Notes under the pieces: generated by a model | The model's input: only the letters and a program-made list of their open reading frames with translations | What the model was told of the DNA's origin: nothing | Databases searched by the model: none | Origin: JBBAGE01 sp041655055 | Lineage (GTDB): Bacteria > Pseudomonadota > Alphaproteobacteria > Rhodobacterales > Rhodobacteraceae | Reading direction: 5' to 3' | DNA length: 14,986 bases | Assembly (NCBI GenBank): GCA_041655055.1 | Contig: JBBAGE010000043.1 | Coordinates: forward strand, 1-14,986 | Part shown: positions 7,144 through 13,808 of the stretch, piece after piece | How positions within the stretch are numbered: position 1 is the stretch's first letter | Layout of the letters: each line of letters opens with the position of its first letter | Translations under genes and position numbers: made by a program

Positions 7144-8784
7144 TCATACGCCCTGACGTTTTGCGGCCTCTTCGGCCAGATAGGTTTCGCGCAGCCGTGC
7201 GCGCAGCGCCTTGCGGCTGATCTTGCCCACGGCGGTTGTGGCGAATTCCGGCACGAACACCACCTGATCGGGCACTTTGAACCCGGCGATCCCGCGCCCG
7301 CGCACAAAAGACTTGAGCGCCGCCGCCTTGGGCTTTTCGCCCTGTGCGATCACGAATGCGCAGATCCGCTCGCCCAGATTATCGTCGGGGATCGAGACCA
7401 CGGCAGCATCGAACACGGCCGGATGCGCCAGCAGATGATCCTCGATCTCTTCGGCCGAAATCTTTTCGCCGGCGCGGTTGATGTGATCGCTTGCGCGGCC
7501 TTGCACCACCAGATAGCCGCCGGATTGGCGCGCCACGACATCGCCGGTGCGGTAAAACCCGTCTGCCGTGAATGAACGCGCATTGGCGCCCGGATCATTG
7601 TGATAGGCGCGGATCGTATAGGGCCCGCGGGTAAGCAGATGGCCGGGCGTGCCATCGGCCACCGGGTTGCCTTCGTCATCGACGATCAGCACTTCGTCAT
7701 CGGGGCTGATCGGGCGGCCCTGGGTGTTGACGATGATATCCTCGGGGTCATCCAGACGGGTGTAATTCACCAGCCCCTCGGCCATGCCGAAAACCTGCTG
7801 CAAGGTGCAGCCCAGCGTCGGGCGCACCCGGGCCGCCACCTCGGGCATGAATTTCGCGCCGCCCACCTGCAGCACCTGAAGGCTGCTCAGATCATGGGTG
7901 TTGCCCGCCGCCGCGCGCAGCCACAATAATGCCAGCGGCGGCACCAGCCCGGTGATCGTCACGCCTTCGCGCGCGATCAGCGGAAAGGCCACTTCGGGCG
8001 CCGGATTGGGGCAAAGCACCACCCGCCCGCCGGCATAAAGCGTGCCGAATACCCCGGGCGAGGACATCGGGAAATTATGCGCAACCGGCAGCGCACAGAG
8101 GTAAACGCTGTCCGCCCCAAGCCCGCAGATTTCGGCGCTGGCACGGAAGCTATAGATATAATCATCATGCGTGCGCGGGATCAGCTTGGACAGCCCGGTG
8201 CTGCCGCCCGATATCTGCAAGAACGCCACATCGGACGGCGCGCGTTCGGGCCAGACCATCGCCGGATCGGCGCGGAAATCGGCCAATGCGGTGAATTCCG
8301 CGGCCTCGCCCAGCACCACCACATGGGCCAGATCGGGCACTTCGGCCTGCACCTTGCGCGCCAGCGTGCGGTAATCGAACCCCTCGTGCTGATCGGCGAT
8401 CACATAGGCCCGCGCCCCCGAGAGGCGCAGGAAATGGACGATCTCGGTTTCGCGATGCGCGGCCAGCGCATAGACCGGCACCAGCCCGGCCAGAAACAGC
8501 CCGAATACCGCCGGAAAAAATCCTGTGATATTAGGCAGTTGCACGATGACCCTGTCACCGGGCTTTAACCCCAGTGCCGCGAATCCTGCCGCCGCCGCCT
8601 CGGCCTGCGTCAGCAGATCGCCATAGCTCAGCCGTGTGTCGCCGCCGACCACGGCCAGCCGCGCGGGATGCTCGGCGGCGCGGGCGCGCAGGATATCGGC
8701 AAAGGTCTCGCCCCGCCAATAGCCTTTGGCGCGGTAGCGCGCGGCGAAATCTTCGGGCCAGATCTGGACGGGTTCGGGGGTCAT
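7144..8784 (-). CDS. entE: 2,3-dihydroxybenzoate-AMP ligase
   Basis: The 546-residue stand-alone aryl-acid adenylating enzyme forms DHB-AMP and transfers DHB to the carrier protein. The P-loop motif is GGSTGLSK (193-200), the aryl pocket HNFPMSSPG (H236, N237, S242), then GMAEGLVNYTR (V339), YRTGD (411-415), and the catalytic lysine of AVGKISRK (K521). By comparison with the DhbE structure, Asn in HN and Val before NYTR favour DHB; salicylate enzymes such as YbtE have Cys and Leu there. I start at ATG 8782-8784, which overlaps the entC stop as ATGA and has GAGGAG 8 nt upstream. A GTG three codons earlier lies on top of that binding site and is less likely. The 577-bp spacer follows. Confidence 0.96.
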   Translation of the reverse strand: MTPEPVQIWPEDFAARYRAKGYWRGETFADILRARAAEHPARLAVVGGDTRLSYGDLLTQAEAAAAGFAALGLKPGDRVIVQLPNITGFFPAVFGLFLAGLVPVYALAAHRETEIVHFLRLSGARAYVIADQHEGFDYRTLARKVQAEVPDLAHVVVLGEAAEFTALADFRADPAMVWPERAPSDVAFLQISGGSTGLSKLIPRTHDDYIYSFRASAEICGLGADSVYLCALPVAHNFPMSSPGVFGTLYAGGRVVLCPNPAPEVAFPLIAREGVTITGLVPPLALLWLRAAAGNTHDLSSLQVLQVGGAKFMPEVAARVRPTLGCTLQQVFGMAEGLVNYTRLDDPEDIIVNTQGRPISPDDEVLIVDDEGNPVADGTPGHLLTRGPYTIRAYHNDPGANARSFTADGFYRTGDVVARQSGGYLVVQGRASDHINRAGEKISAEEIEDHLLAHPAVFDAAVVSIPDDNLGERICAFVIAQGEKPKAAALKSFVRGRGIAGFKVPDQVVFVPEFATTAVGKISRKALRARLRETYLAEEAAKRQGV

Positions 8785-10925
8785 GCGTTGCACTCCTCAG
8801 CGCGCTGGCCGGATTCGCATATGCCGAAAGCCGCCAGCATGGCAAGAAACTTGGCCGAGGTCTCTGCCGCCTCGGCTTCGGGGGTCGAGCCGGGGACAAT
8901 CCCCGCACCCGCGTAAAGCCGCGCTTCGTAGCCGCTGATTTCGGCGCAGCGCAGCGCGATATACCAATCGCCATCACCCGCAGCATCGAGCCACCCGACC
9001 GGCCCGGCATAAAAGCCCCGGTCATAGCTTTCAAACGCGCGGATCGCCGCATCCGCCGGCTGACGCGGCAGGCCGCAAACGGCAGGCGTCGGATGGATCG
9101 CGGCCAGCAGCGCGGAAACCGGGGTGGCGGGGTCGCGCAACTGCCCCTCGATCCGGGTGCCCAGATGCCACATGGTCGCGGTCGCGGTCAGCGCCGTGCC
9201 CTCGGGCGCGCCCAGCGTGGTGCAAAAGGGCGCAAGCGTATCCAGCACCGCCTCGACCGTCAGCGCATGTTCATGTCGGTTCTTGCGCGAGCCGAGCAGT
9301 TCGGCGCCGATCGCCTGATCTTCGGTCGCATCCGGATGTCTTCGGGCCGAACCGGCGAGCGGGTGCGAAAACACCGCCCGCCCCCGGCGCGAGATCAGCA
9401 ATTCCGGCGTCGCCCCGATCAGCCGGCGTCCGCCCGGCAGCGGCGTGGAAAAGACCGTGGCCGCCGGATCGGCGCGCAGCGCCGCAAGCAGCGGCGCAGG
9501 GTCGATCGGCCCGGGCGCAAGCAGGCGCAGGCTGCGCGACAGCACGATCTTGGCAAGTCCGTCCTTGCCCGCCTCCAGCAGCGCCAGCGCCCGGGCAACG
9601 GCGGTCTCATAAACGGCGCGCGGCGGTTCGGGGGTGATTGCCCAGTGCGCGGCATCGCTTAGCGCGGGTGGGCGGGGAATGCGGGCGGGCGCATTGCCCC
9701 GGGTGGCGGTGACGGGCTGAAACAGGTGATCGTTGGCCGCGCGGTCATAGGGCAGGGCCCCCACCAGCAACCCGGCGCCGGACCGGGCCTCGGACGTGGC
9801 AAAAAACGCGGCGCTTCGGGCCTCAAGCGTGGTGATATCACCCGCAGGCAGCGCGGCGCGGCAGCCAAAGGCTACCAGCGGCTCACCCGGCGCAAGCAGC
9901 AGGAACGAAGGCTCGGGTGCCGCCGCATCGGGCCGCGGCACGCGCGCGGGATCGTCGGCCGCAGACAGCGCCCCGCCCGCAGGCTCGGCCCCGGCAGAAT
10001 CTTCGGCCCGCGCAGTGGGGATAAGCGTGGTTTGGGCGGCATCTGGCAGCCGGGCGGCACTGTCGGCGGGCGAACAGGCGCGCGAAGGCCGTGCATCGCG
10101 GCCCGCGACATGCGCCGGGCCAGAGGCTGGTTTCACATCAGTGGCCGGAACCGCTTGCCCCACGCCCTGCGATATGCGGACGCCATCGTCGCCGGCCCGC
10201 ACGCTCGTGGCATCTGCCGACGCCGTGCGCGCAGCGTCAGAGGCTGGCTCCGCGTCGGTGGCGTGGCCTGCTTGCCCCACGGCCTGCGATTTGCGGGTGC
10301 CATCGTCGCCGGCCCGCACGCTCGTGGCATCGGCTAGCGCCGTGCGCGCAGCGTCAGAGGCTGGGCCCGCGTTGGTGGCGGTGCCTGCTTGCACCGCGGC
10401 CTGCGATTTGCGGGCGCCGTCGTCGCCGGCCCGCACGCTTGTGGCATCTGCCGGCGCCGTGCGCGCAGCGTTAGAGGCTGGTTCCACGTCAGTGGCGGGG
10501 CCTGCTTGCATCGCGGCCTGCGTTTTGCGGGCACCATCGTCGCCGGGCTGTGCATCGTGGCTTGCGCCTTGCGCGGGGTCAGAGGCCCCCGCGCCGGTGG
10601 CTGGGGGTTCGGCCATGTCGGGTTGCGATTGGCGGTTGTCGCTTTCGATAGGTGCGGATTTCGTGGACAACTGGGTCGGTTTCGCGCCTGTCGTGCGTGG
10701 CATGGCGGGCGGGATGATGGGTGCGATGTTATGAGCCGCAGCGGGGCGTGGCGCATCCTTGCCGGGGCGGGAATTCGGTGCGGGTTTGGCCGGTTCTGCG
10801 CCGATGCCGGGCGCGACGGTTTTCCCGTTCGCCGCATCAACCATCGGGACCATGCCGGGCACCGGGCGGGCATCGGATACCGCCGGCGTTCCGGGTGTGG
10901 GGGCGAGAGGAGAGAGACTGGCCAT
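8781..10925 (-). CDS. entC: Isochorismate synthase with long repetitive N-terminal extension
   Basis: The last ~375 residues are a chorismate-binding isochorismate synthase (chorismate to isochorismate). Numbered from ATG 10925 (714 residues), the motifs are KIVLSR with K459, GATPELL with E508, HPLAGSARR, NRHEHAL at about 549-555, HPTPAVCG at 611-618, YDRGFYAGPVGW and YAGAGIVPGS. K459 and E508 correspond to the acid/base pair of E. coli EntC (about 390 residues). Residues 1 to about 340 are extra, Ala/Pro/Asp/Thr-rich, with four 39-residue repeats and no recognisable domain. The start is uncertain. ATG 10925 has GAGGTG upstream; ATG 10997 overlaps the tonB stop as ATGA but lacks a binding site; GTG 9939-9941 would give a normal 386-residue enzyme but also lacks one. 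The stop overlaps the entE start. Confidence 0.88.
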   Translation of the reverse strand: MASLSPLAPTPGTPAVSDARPVPGMVPMVDAANGKTVAPGIGAEPAKPAPNSRPGKDAPRPAAAHNIAPIIPPAMPRTTGAKPTQLSTKSAPIESDNRQSQPDMAEPPATGAGASDPAQGASHDAQPGDDGARKTQAAMQAGPATDVEPASNAARTAPADATSVRAGDDGARKSQAAVQAGTATNAGPASDAARTALADATSVRAGDDGTRKSQAVGQAGHATDAEPASDAARTASADATSVRAGDDGVRISQGVGQAVPATDVKPASGPAHVAGRDARPSRACSPADSAARLPDAAQTTLIPTARAEDSAGAEPAGGALSAADDPARVPRPDAAAPEPSFLLLAPGEPLVAFGCRAALPAGDITTLEARSAAFFATSEARSGAGLLVGALPYDRAANDHLFQPVTATRGNAPARIPRPPALSDAAHWAITPEPPRAVYETAVARALALLEAGKDGLAKIVLSRSLRLLAPGPIDPAPLLAALRADPAATVFSTPLPGGRRLIGATPELLISRRGRAVFSHPLAGSARRHPDATEDQAIGAELLGSRKNRHEHALTVEAVLDTLAPFCTTLGAPEGTALTATATMWHLGTRIEGQLRDPATPVSALLAAIHPTPAVCGLPRQPADAAIRAFESYDRGFYAGPVGWLDAAGDGDWYIALRCAEISGYEARLYAGAGIVPGSTPEAEAAETSAKFLAMLAAFGICESGQRAEECNA
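10077..10544 (-). repeat. Four tandem 117-bp repeats within the entC 5' region
   Basis: Units are 10428-10544, 10311-10427, 10194-10310 and 10077-10193. Each encodes 39 residues starting GDDG, with the core ATSVRA at the end of the first three. The two central units differ at 13 of 117 bases by hand (about 89% equal). The unit at 10077 is more diverged, and 10545 to about 10640 resembles a partial fifth unit. The period is a multiple of three and the frame stays open. Confidence 0.9.
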
Positions 10926-10993
10926 CGGGCACCTCATTTCTTGCAGGCTGCGCCCGCCCGTGGCGGGGCGACGCATCATCGGGCTTGCGGCGC

Positions 10994-11851
10994 TCATCGT
11001 AGCGCGAACCGGACAGGGACGGTCACATCCGGGTTGATGCCCGGCGGCGGCGGCGGCACCGGCGAGGCGCGTTGCGCCATGTCGATCACCAGCGCGTCGA
11101 GTTCTGCCGAGCCGCTTGATTGCGTGATCCTTGCGTTCAAAATGTTGCCCCTGGGATCGATCTGAAACCGCAGATGGGCAATGCCTTCGATCCCGCGTCG
11201 GCGCAGCGACGACGGATAGCGCTTGTGGCGTTCCAGATGGCTGAGCAACTGCGATTGCCAGCGCGCGGGCGATATATTGTCCGACACCTGCCCGCGCGCG
11301 GATTCGGGCGCTGCGGCCTGCGGCGCGGGGGCGGCCTGGGCCTGTGGCGGCGCTGCGGCGGCGGGCGGCGTGGGCGCGGGGCGGCGGGGCTCTTCGCGGC
11401 GCTCGGGCCGGGGTGTCGGGCGGGCCGAGGGGATCACGGCCTCGGGCTCGACCTCGGGGATGACTTCGGGTTCCGGTTCGGGTTCGGGCAGGGGTTCAGG
11501 CTCCGGTTCCGGTTCAGGCTCCGGTTCGGGTTCTGGCTCTGGCTCTGGCTCAGGTTCGGGCTCGGGTTCTGGTTCCGGCTCGGGTTCTGGTTCCGGCTCG
11601 GGTTCCGCCTCCGGTGCTTCGGGCGATGGCTCGCTCATCTCGGTCGCAGGCGATTCGGGGGCCATCGCCACCAGATCGATAAAGATCGCAGGCGGGGCCT
11701 CCGTAGGCTCGGGGTCCTGGCGCATCAACAGCGCCGCCGATCCGACATGCACACCCAGCACCAGCACGCCCGCCGCGCTCCATAGCGCCATTTCGCCCGC
11801 CTTCTGCACGAAACGCGGCTCGCCGGGCGGTATGTGATCACGCGTCATCAT
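10994..11851 (-). CDS. tonB: TonB energy transducer
   Basis: The 285-residue protein links the inner-membrane proton motive force to outer-membrane receptors. There is a short cytoplasmic head, one membrane segment at about 21-43 containing H35, then a periplasmic rod with a Glu-Pro run at about 83-129 and a Pro/Ala-rich stretch. The C-terminal TonB domain follows, with RYPSSLRRRGIEGIAHLRFQ and SSGSAELDALVIDMAQRASPVPPPP, ending in VPVRFALR. The ATG at 11849-11851 overlaps the stop of the 68-codon ORF (ATGA) and has GAGG about 8 nt upstream; a second ATG follows immediately. The stop at 10994 overlaps a possible entC start. Its location between exbD and entC suggests it serves the siderophore made by this cluster. 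Confidence 0.95.
   Translation of the reverse strand: MMTRDHIPPGEPRFVQKAGEMALWSAAGVLVLGVHVGSAALLMRQDPEPTEAPPAIFIDLVAMAPESPATEMSEPSPEAPEAEPEPEPEPEPEPEPEPEPEPEPEPEPEPEPEPEPEPEPLPEPEPEPEVIPEVEPEAVIPSARPTPRPERREEPRRPAPTPPAAAAPPQAQAAPAPQAAAPESARGQVSDNISPARWQSQLLSHLERHKRYPSSLRRRGIEGIAHLRFQIDPRGNILNARITQSSGSAELDALVIDMAQRASPVPPPPPGINPDVTVPVRFALR
11462..11606 (-). repeat. Glu-Pro codon repeat in tonB
   Basis: The plus strand reads as GGYTCN hexamers for over 20 units, encoding the Glu-Pro rod of TonB. Third-position choices vary from unit to unit, but an 18-bp block (GGCTCGGGTTCTGGTTCC) occurs twice in a row at 11559-11594, which suggests recent local slippage. Such Glu-Pro or Lys-Pro rods are usual in TonB and span the periplasm. 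Confidence 0.85.
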
Positions 11852-11970
11852 GGTCTGGCCTCGGGCGCGCGGGCTTCAAGCCCTGCCAGCGCGCTTTTCA
11901 GACCTTCGGCGCGCAGCAGGTTCATGGGCCTCGTCAATTCGCCCCGAACCACCGCCCGGTCGGCCCGCAT
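11805..11970. repeat. Duplicated exbD/tonB junction, tonB-proximal copy
   Basis: This stretch aligns with 12008-12182; the first 60 aligned bases differ at about 9 positions by hand. The offset is 203 bp at the tonB end and 212 bp at the exbD end, because the other copy has 9 extra bases (three codons). It includes the stop/start ATGA overlap and the ribosome binding site. Similarity may extend about 12 bp further left. Confidence 0.8.
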
Positions 11971-12054
11971 AACGCGCCCGATTGCGGTCGGTATCGCGCG
12001 CGCTTCATGCACGAAACGCGGCTTGCCGGGCGCTATGTGATTGCGCGCGATCAT
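11848..12054 (-). CDS. Chimeric small ORF: TonB N-terminus fused to ExbD C-terminus
   Basis: This 68-codon ORF fits exactly between exbD and tonB, with ATGA overlaps at both ends (12051-12054 and 11848-11851) and its own GAGG upstream. Residues 1-20 (MIARNHIAPGKPRFVHEARA) match the TonB start (MMTRDHIPPGEPRFVQKAGE) at 11 of 20 positions. Residues about 28-68 (RADRAV-GEL-MNLLRAEG-LK-ALAGLE) match the ExbD C-terminus. It lacks the membrane segments of both parents. The simplest origin is a tandem duplication of the exbD/tonB junction. It is translatable, but many substitutions change amino acids, so it may be a decaying by-product rather than a working protein. Confidence 0.6.
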   Translation of the reverse strand: MIARNHIAPGKPRFVHEARAIPTAIGRVMRADRAVVRGELTRPMNLLRAEGLKSALAGLEARAPEARP

Positions 12055-12182
12055 GGCGCGGCCTCGGGCGCGGGGGCGGTGGTTTCTAGCCCCACCAGCG
12101 CGATTTTCAGATAGCCTTCGGCACGCAGCAGGTTCATGGTTTCCATCAATTCGCCATAAGCCACTGCCCGGTCGGCGCGCAG
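12008..12182. repeat. Duplicated exbD/tonB junction, exbD-proximal copy
   Basis: This copy contains the 3' end of the intact exbD, an ATGA overlap and a TonB-like start that now opens the 68-codon ORF. It pairs with 11805-11970. About 37 bp of non-matching sequence separate the two copies. Confidence 0.8.
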
Positions 12183-12494
12183 AAAGATCCGGGTTTCGCG
12201 GTCGCCGCCGGTGGCGGCCAACAGCGCTGCCGCAAGCCCGTCGGGCCCCACCGGATCATTGCCAAGGCTTAGCGACAGATCGGATTCGAGCGTCAGATAG
12301 AGCGGCTCATCCGGGCGCTCCTGCGGCGTGGCCGAGGATGCCGGCAGGTCCACATTCACATCCACCGTCGCCAGCGGTGCTGCCACCATGAAGATGATCA
12401 GCAGCACCAGCATCACGTCGATAAAGGGCGTGACGTTGATCTCGTGGTTCTCGGCGAGATCGTCTTCGGGTGTGCGGCGTATTCCCCCGGCCAT
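12051..12494 (-). CDS. exbD: Biopolymer transport protein ExbD
   Basis: The 147-residue inner-membrane protein is part of the TonB-ExbB-ExbD motor. It has a cytoplasmic head ending in EINVTPFIDVMLVLLIIFMV; D26 is the conserved membrane aspartate needed for proton use, and the single membrane segment covers about 24-42. The periplasmic domain ends in RETRIFLRADRAVAYGELMETMNLLRAEGY, typical of ExbD/TolR. The start ATG 12492-12494 has GGAG upstream and lies 3 bp after the exbB stop. The stop TGA overlaps the start of the chimeric ORF. Placement with exbB and tonB favours ExbD over TolR. Confidence 0.95.
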   Translation of the reverse strand: MAGGIRRTPEDDLAENHEINVTPFIDVMLVLLIIFMVAAPLATVDVNVDLPASSATPQERPDEPLYLTLESDLSLSLGNDPVGPDGLAAALLAATGGDRETRIFLRADRAVAYGELMETMNLLRAEGYLKIALVGLETTAPAPEAAP

Positions 12495-12497
12495 GGC

Positions 12498-13751
12498 TTA
12501 CTCCGCTGCCTTTGCCGTCACGTCTGCCGGGGCAGGCACAAGGCGGAAGTCCAGATCGCGGCTGACCAGCACTTCGACCCCGGTGGCCGCATCACCCAGA
12601 ATCTGGCGATAACCGGCGATGGATCGTGCAAAGACGTTGTAGAACACCACCGCCGGGATCGCGGCCACAAGCCCGATGGCCGTGGCCAGCAGCGCCTCGG
12701 CAATGCCCGGCGCCACGATGGCGAGGTTGGTGGTCTGGGCCTCGGAAATGCCGATGAAACTGTTCATGATGCCCCAGACAGTGCCAAACAGCCCGACAAA
12801 AGGCGCGGTCGAACCGATGGTGGCCAGAATACCGGTGCCGCGCGACAGGCGCCGCCCGGCGCGGGCCTCGATCCGCGACAGCGCCAGCGCGACGCGATTG
12901 CGCAGCCCTTCGGCCCCGGCATGGTCAAGCGCGGGGGCGCTGCGGGTCAGTTCCTGCGTGGCGCTGCGCAGCATGGCGCGGGCCGGACCGCCGCCATTGC
13001 GCGCAACTTGCGGGCCGAAATCGGCAAGGCTGCGGGCCGCCATGATCCGGTTGGCGGCGGCAGTCGCGCGCCGGCGCGCGAGAAAGATTTCAACCGTCTT
13101 GGCCAGCCAGATCGTCCAGGTCAGCAGCGAAGCAATGGCCAGCCCGATCATCACCGCCTTGACCACCCAATCGGCGGCCATGAACATCCCCCAAGGCGAC
13201 AGATCATGCGGCAGATCATCGCGGCGCTCGGTCGTTAGCTGACGGGCGATATCTTCGGGCAGCAGGTTGGTAAGGCCGGACAGCGGGCCAGGCGCAGCGG
13301 GGGGCGTGGCGGGTGCAGGTTGCGCCTGTGCGGCGGGGGCCTGTGCGTCAGGGGCCTGTGCGTCGGGCGCGGGTGCATCGGCCCCAGCCGGTGTGGCGGG
13401 ATCGGCGGGCTGTTCCTGTGCCGGGGGAATGGGCGTGTCAGCCGTGGGGGCCACGGCATCGGGGGTTTCGGCATCCGGGGTTTCGGCAGGGGCGGCGGGA
13501 TCAGCCGGATCTGTGGGTTCGGCCTGCGCCAGCGCCGGATTTTGCGCCGCGGCATCCACGGCGGGATCGACGGCGGGGGCAGCCGCGCCTGCATCGGCGG
13601 CCGGGGCCGGGTCTTGCGCGGGGGCTGCGGCCTCGGGGCGCGACGGCACCGGCCCGGCCTCTTGCGCGGCGGCAGGCGCGGCGGCACAGGCCAGCATCAA
13701 CGCAAGCGCGGTGGCGGAATGGCGGGGCAGGTGGGTCTTTGGGTCGTGCAT
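12498..13751 (-). CDS. exbB: TonB-system proton channel protein ExbB
   Basis: The 417-residue protein has a likely cleavable signal peptide (residues 1-30, hydrophobic ATALALMLACAAAPAAAQ) and an Ala/Pro/Asp-rich periplasmic stretch (31 to about 155). The MotA/TolQ/ExbB channel domain follows, with membrane segments at about 195-217, 305-330 and 348-371. Motifs include TGILATIGSTAPFVGLFGTV, GIMNSFIGISEAQTTNLAIV and APGIAEALLATAIGLVAAIP, all typical of ExbB. It forms the proton channel with ExbD. The extended N-terminus is known for some alphaproteobacterial ExbB proteins. I start at ATG 13749-13751 because the signal peptide begins there; the ribosome binding site (GGA) is weak. The longer frame from 13808 would cover the hairpin after the preceding gene. 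Confidence 0.94.
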   Translation of the reverse strand: MHDPKTHLPRHSATALALMLACAAAPAAAQEAGPVPSRPEAAAPAQDPAPAADAGAAAPAVDPAVDAAAQNPALAQAEPTDPADPAAPAETPDAETPDAVAPTADTPIPPAQEQPADPATPAGADAPAPDAQAPDAQAPAAQAQPAPATPPAAPGPLSGLTNLLPEDIARQLTTERRDDLPHDLSPWGMFMAADWVVKAVMIGLAIASLLTWTIWLAKTVEIFLARRRATAAANRIMAARSLADFGPQVARNGGGPARAMLRSATQELTRSAPALDHAGAEGLRNRVALALSRIEARAGRRLSRGTGILATIGSTAPFVGLFGTVWGIMNSFIGISEAQTTNLAIVAPGIAEALLATAIGLVAAIPAVVFYNVFARSIAGYRQILGDAATGVEVLVSRDLDFRLVPAPADVTAKAAE

Positions 13752-13779
13752 ATTATGTCCGATACTGTTCGGCGGTGTC

Positions 13780-13803
13780 GGTGGGGCCCCAAAGGGCCCC
13801 GCC
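13780..13803 (-). terminator. GC-rich hairpin between yncE-like gene and exbB
   Basis: The 57-bp gap holds a 10-bp stem (one G-T pair) with the loop CAAA; the core is GGGGCCC-CAAA-GGGCCCC. It begins 5 nt after the TAA of the upstream gene. There is no U-run after it, so it may be a weak or factor-dependent terminator, or an mRNA-stabilising element setting the ratio between the two genes. Confidence 0.5.
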
Positions 13804-13808
13804 CGCAC

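Noticed and set aside
6563..7147. 194-codon minus-strand frame filling the entE-entB spacer
   Set aside because: No family resemblance, composition like translated spacer, and it overlaps the start of entB; competing plus-strand frames are equally open.
10077..10544. Possible CRISPR array
   Set aside because: The 117-bp units are contiguous and similar along their whole length, with no short repeats separated by unique spacers and no cas genes.
9726..11165. Overlapping plus-strand frames opposite the entC repeat region and tonB
   Set aside because: They are low-complexity Arg/Ala products that mirror the 117-bp repeats, with no domain or ribosome binding site that I could support.
13752..13808. 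Longer N-terminus for ExbB starting at 13808
   Set aside because: It would translate through the hairpin and put 19 residues ahead of a clear signal peptide.
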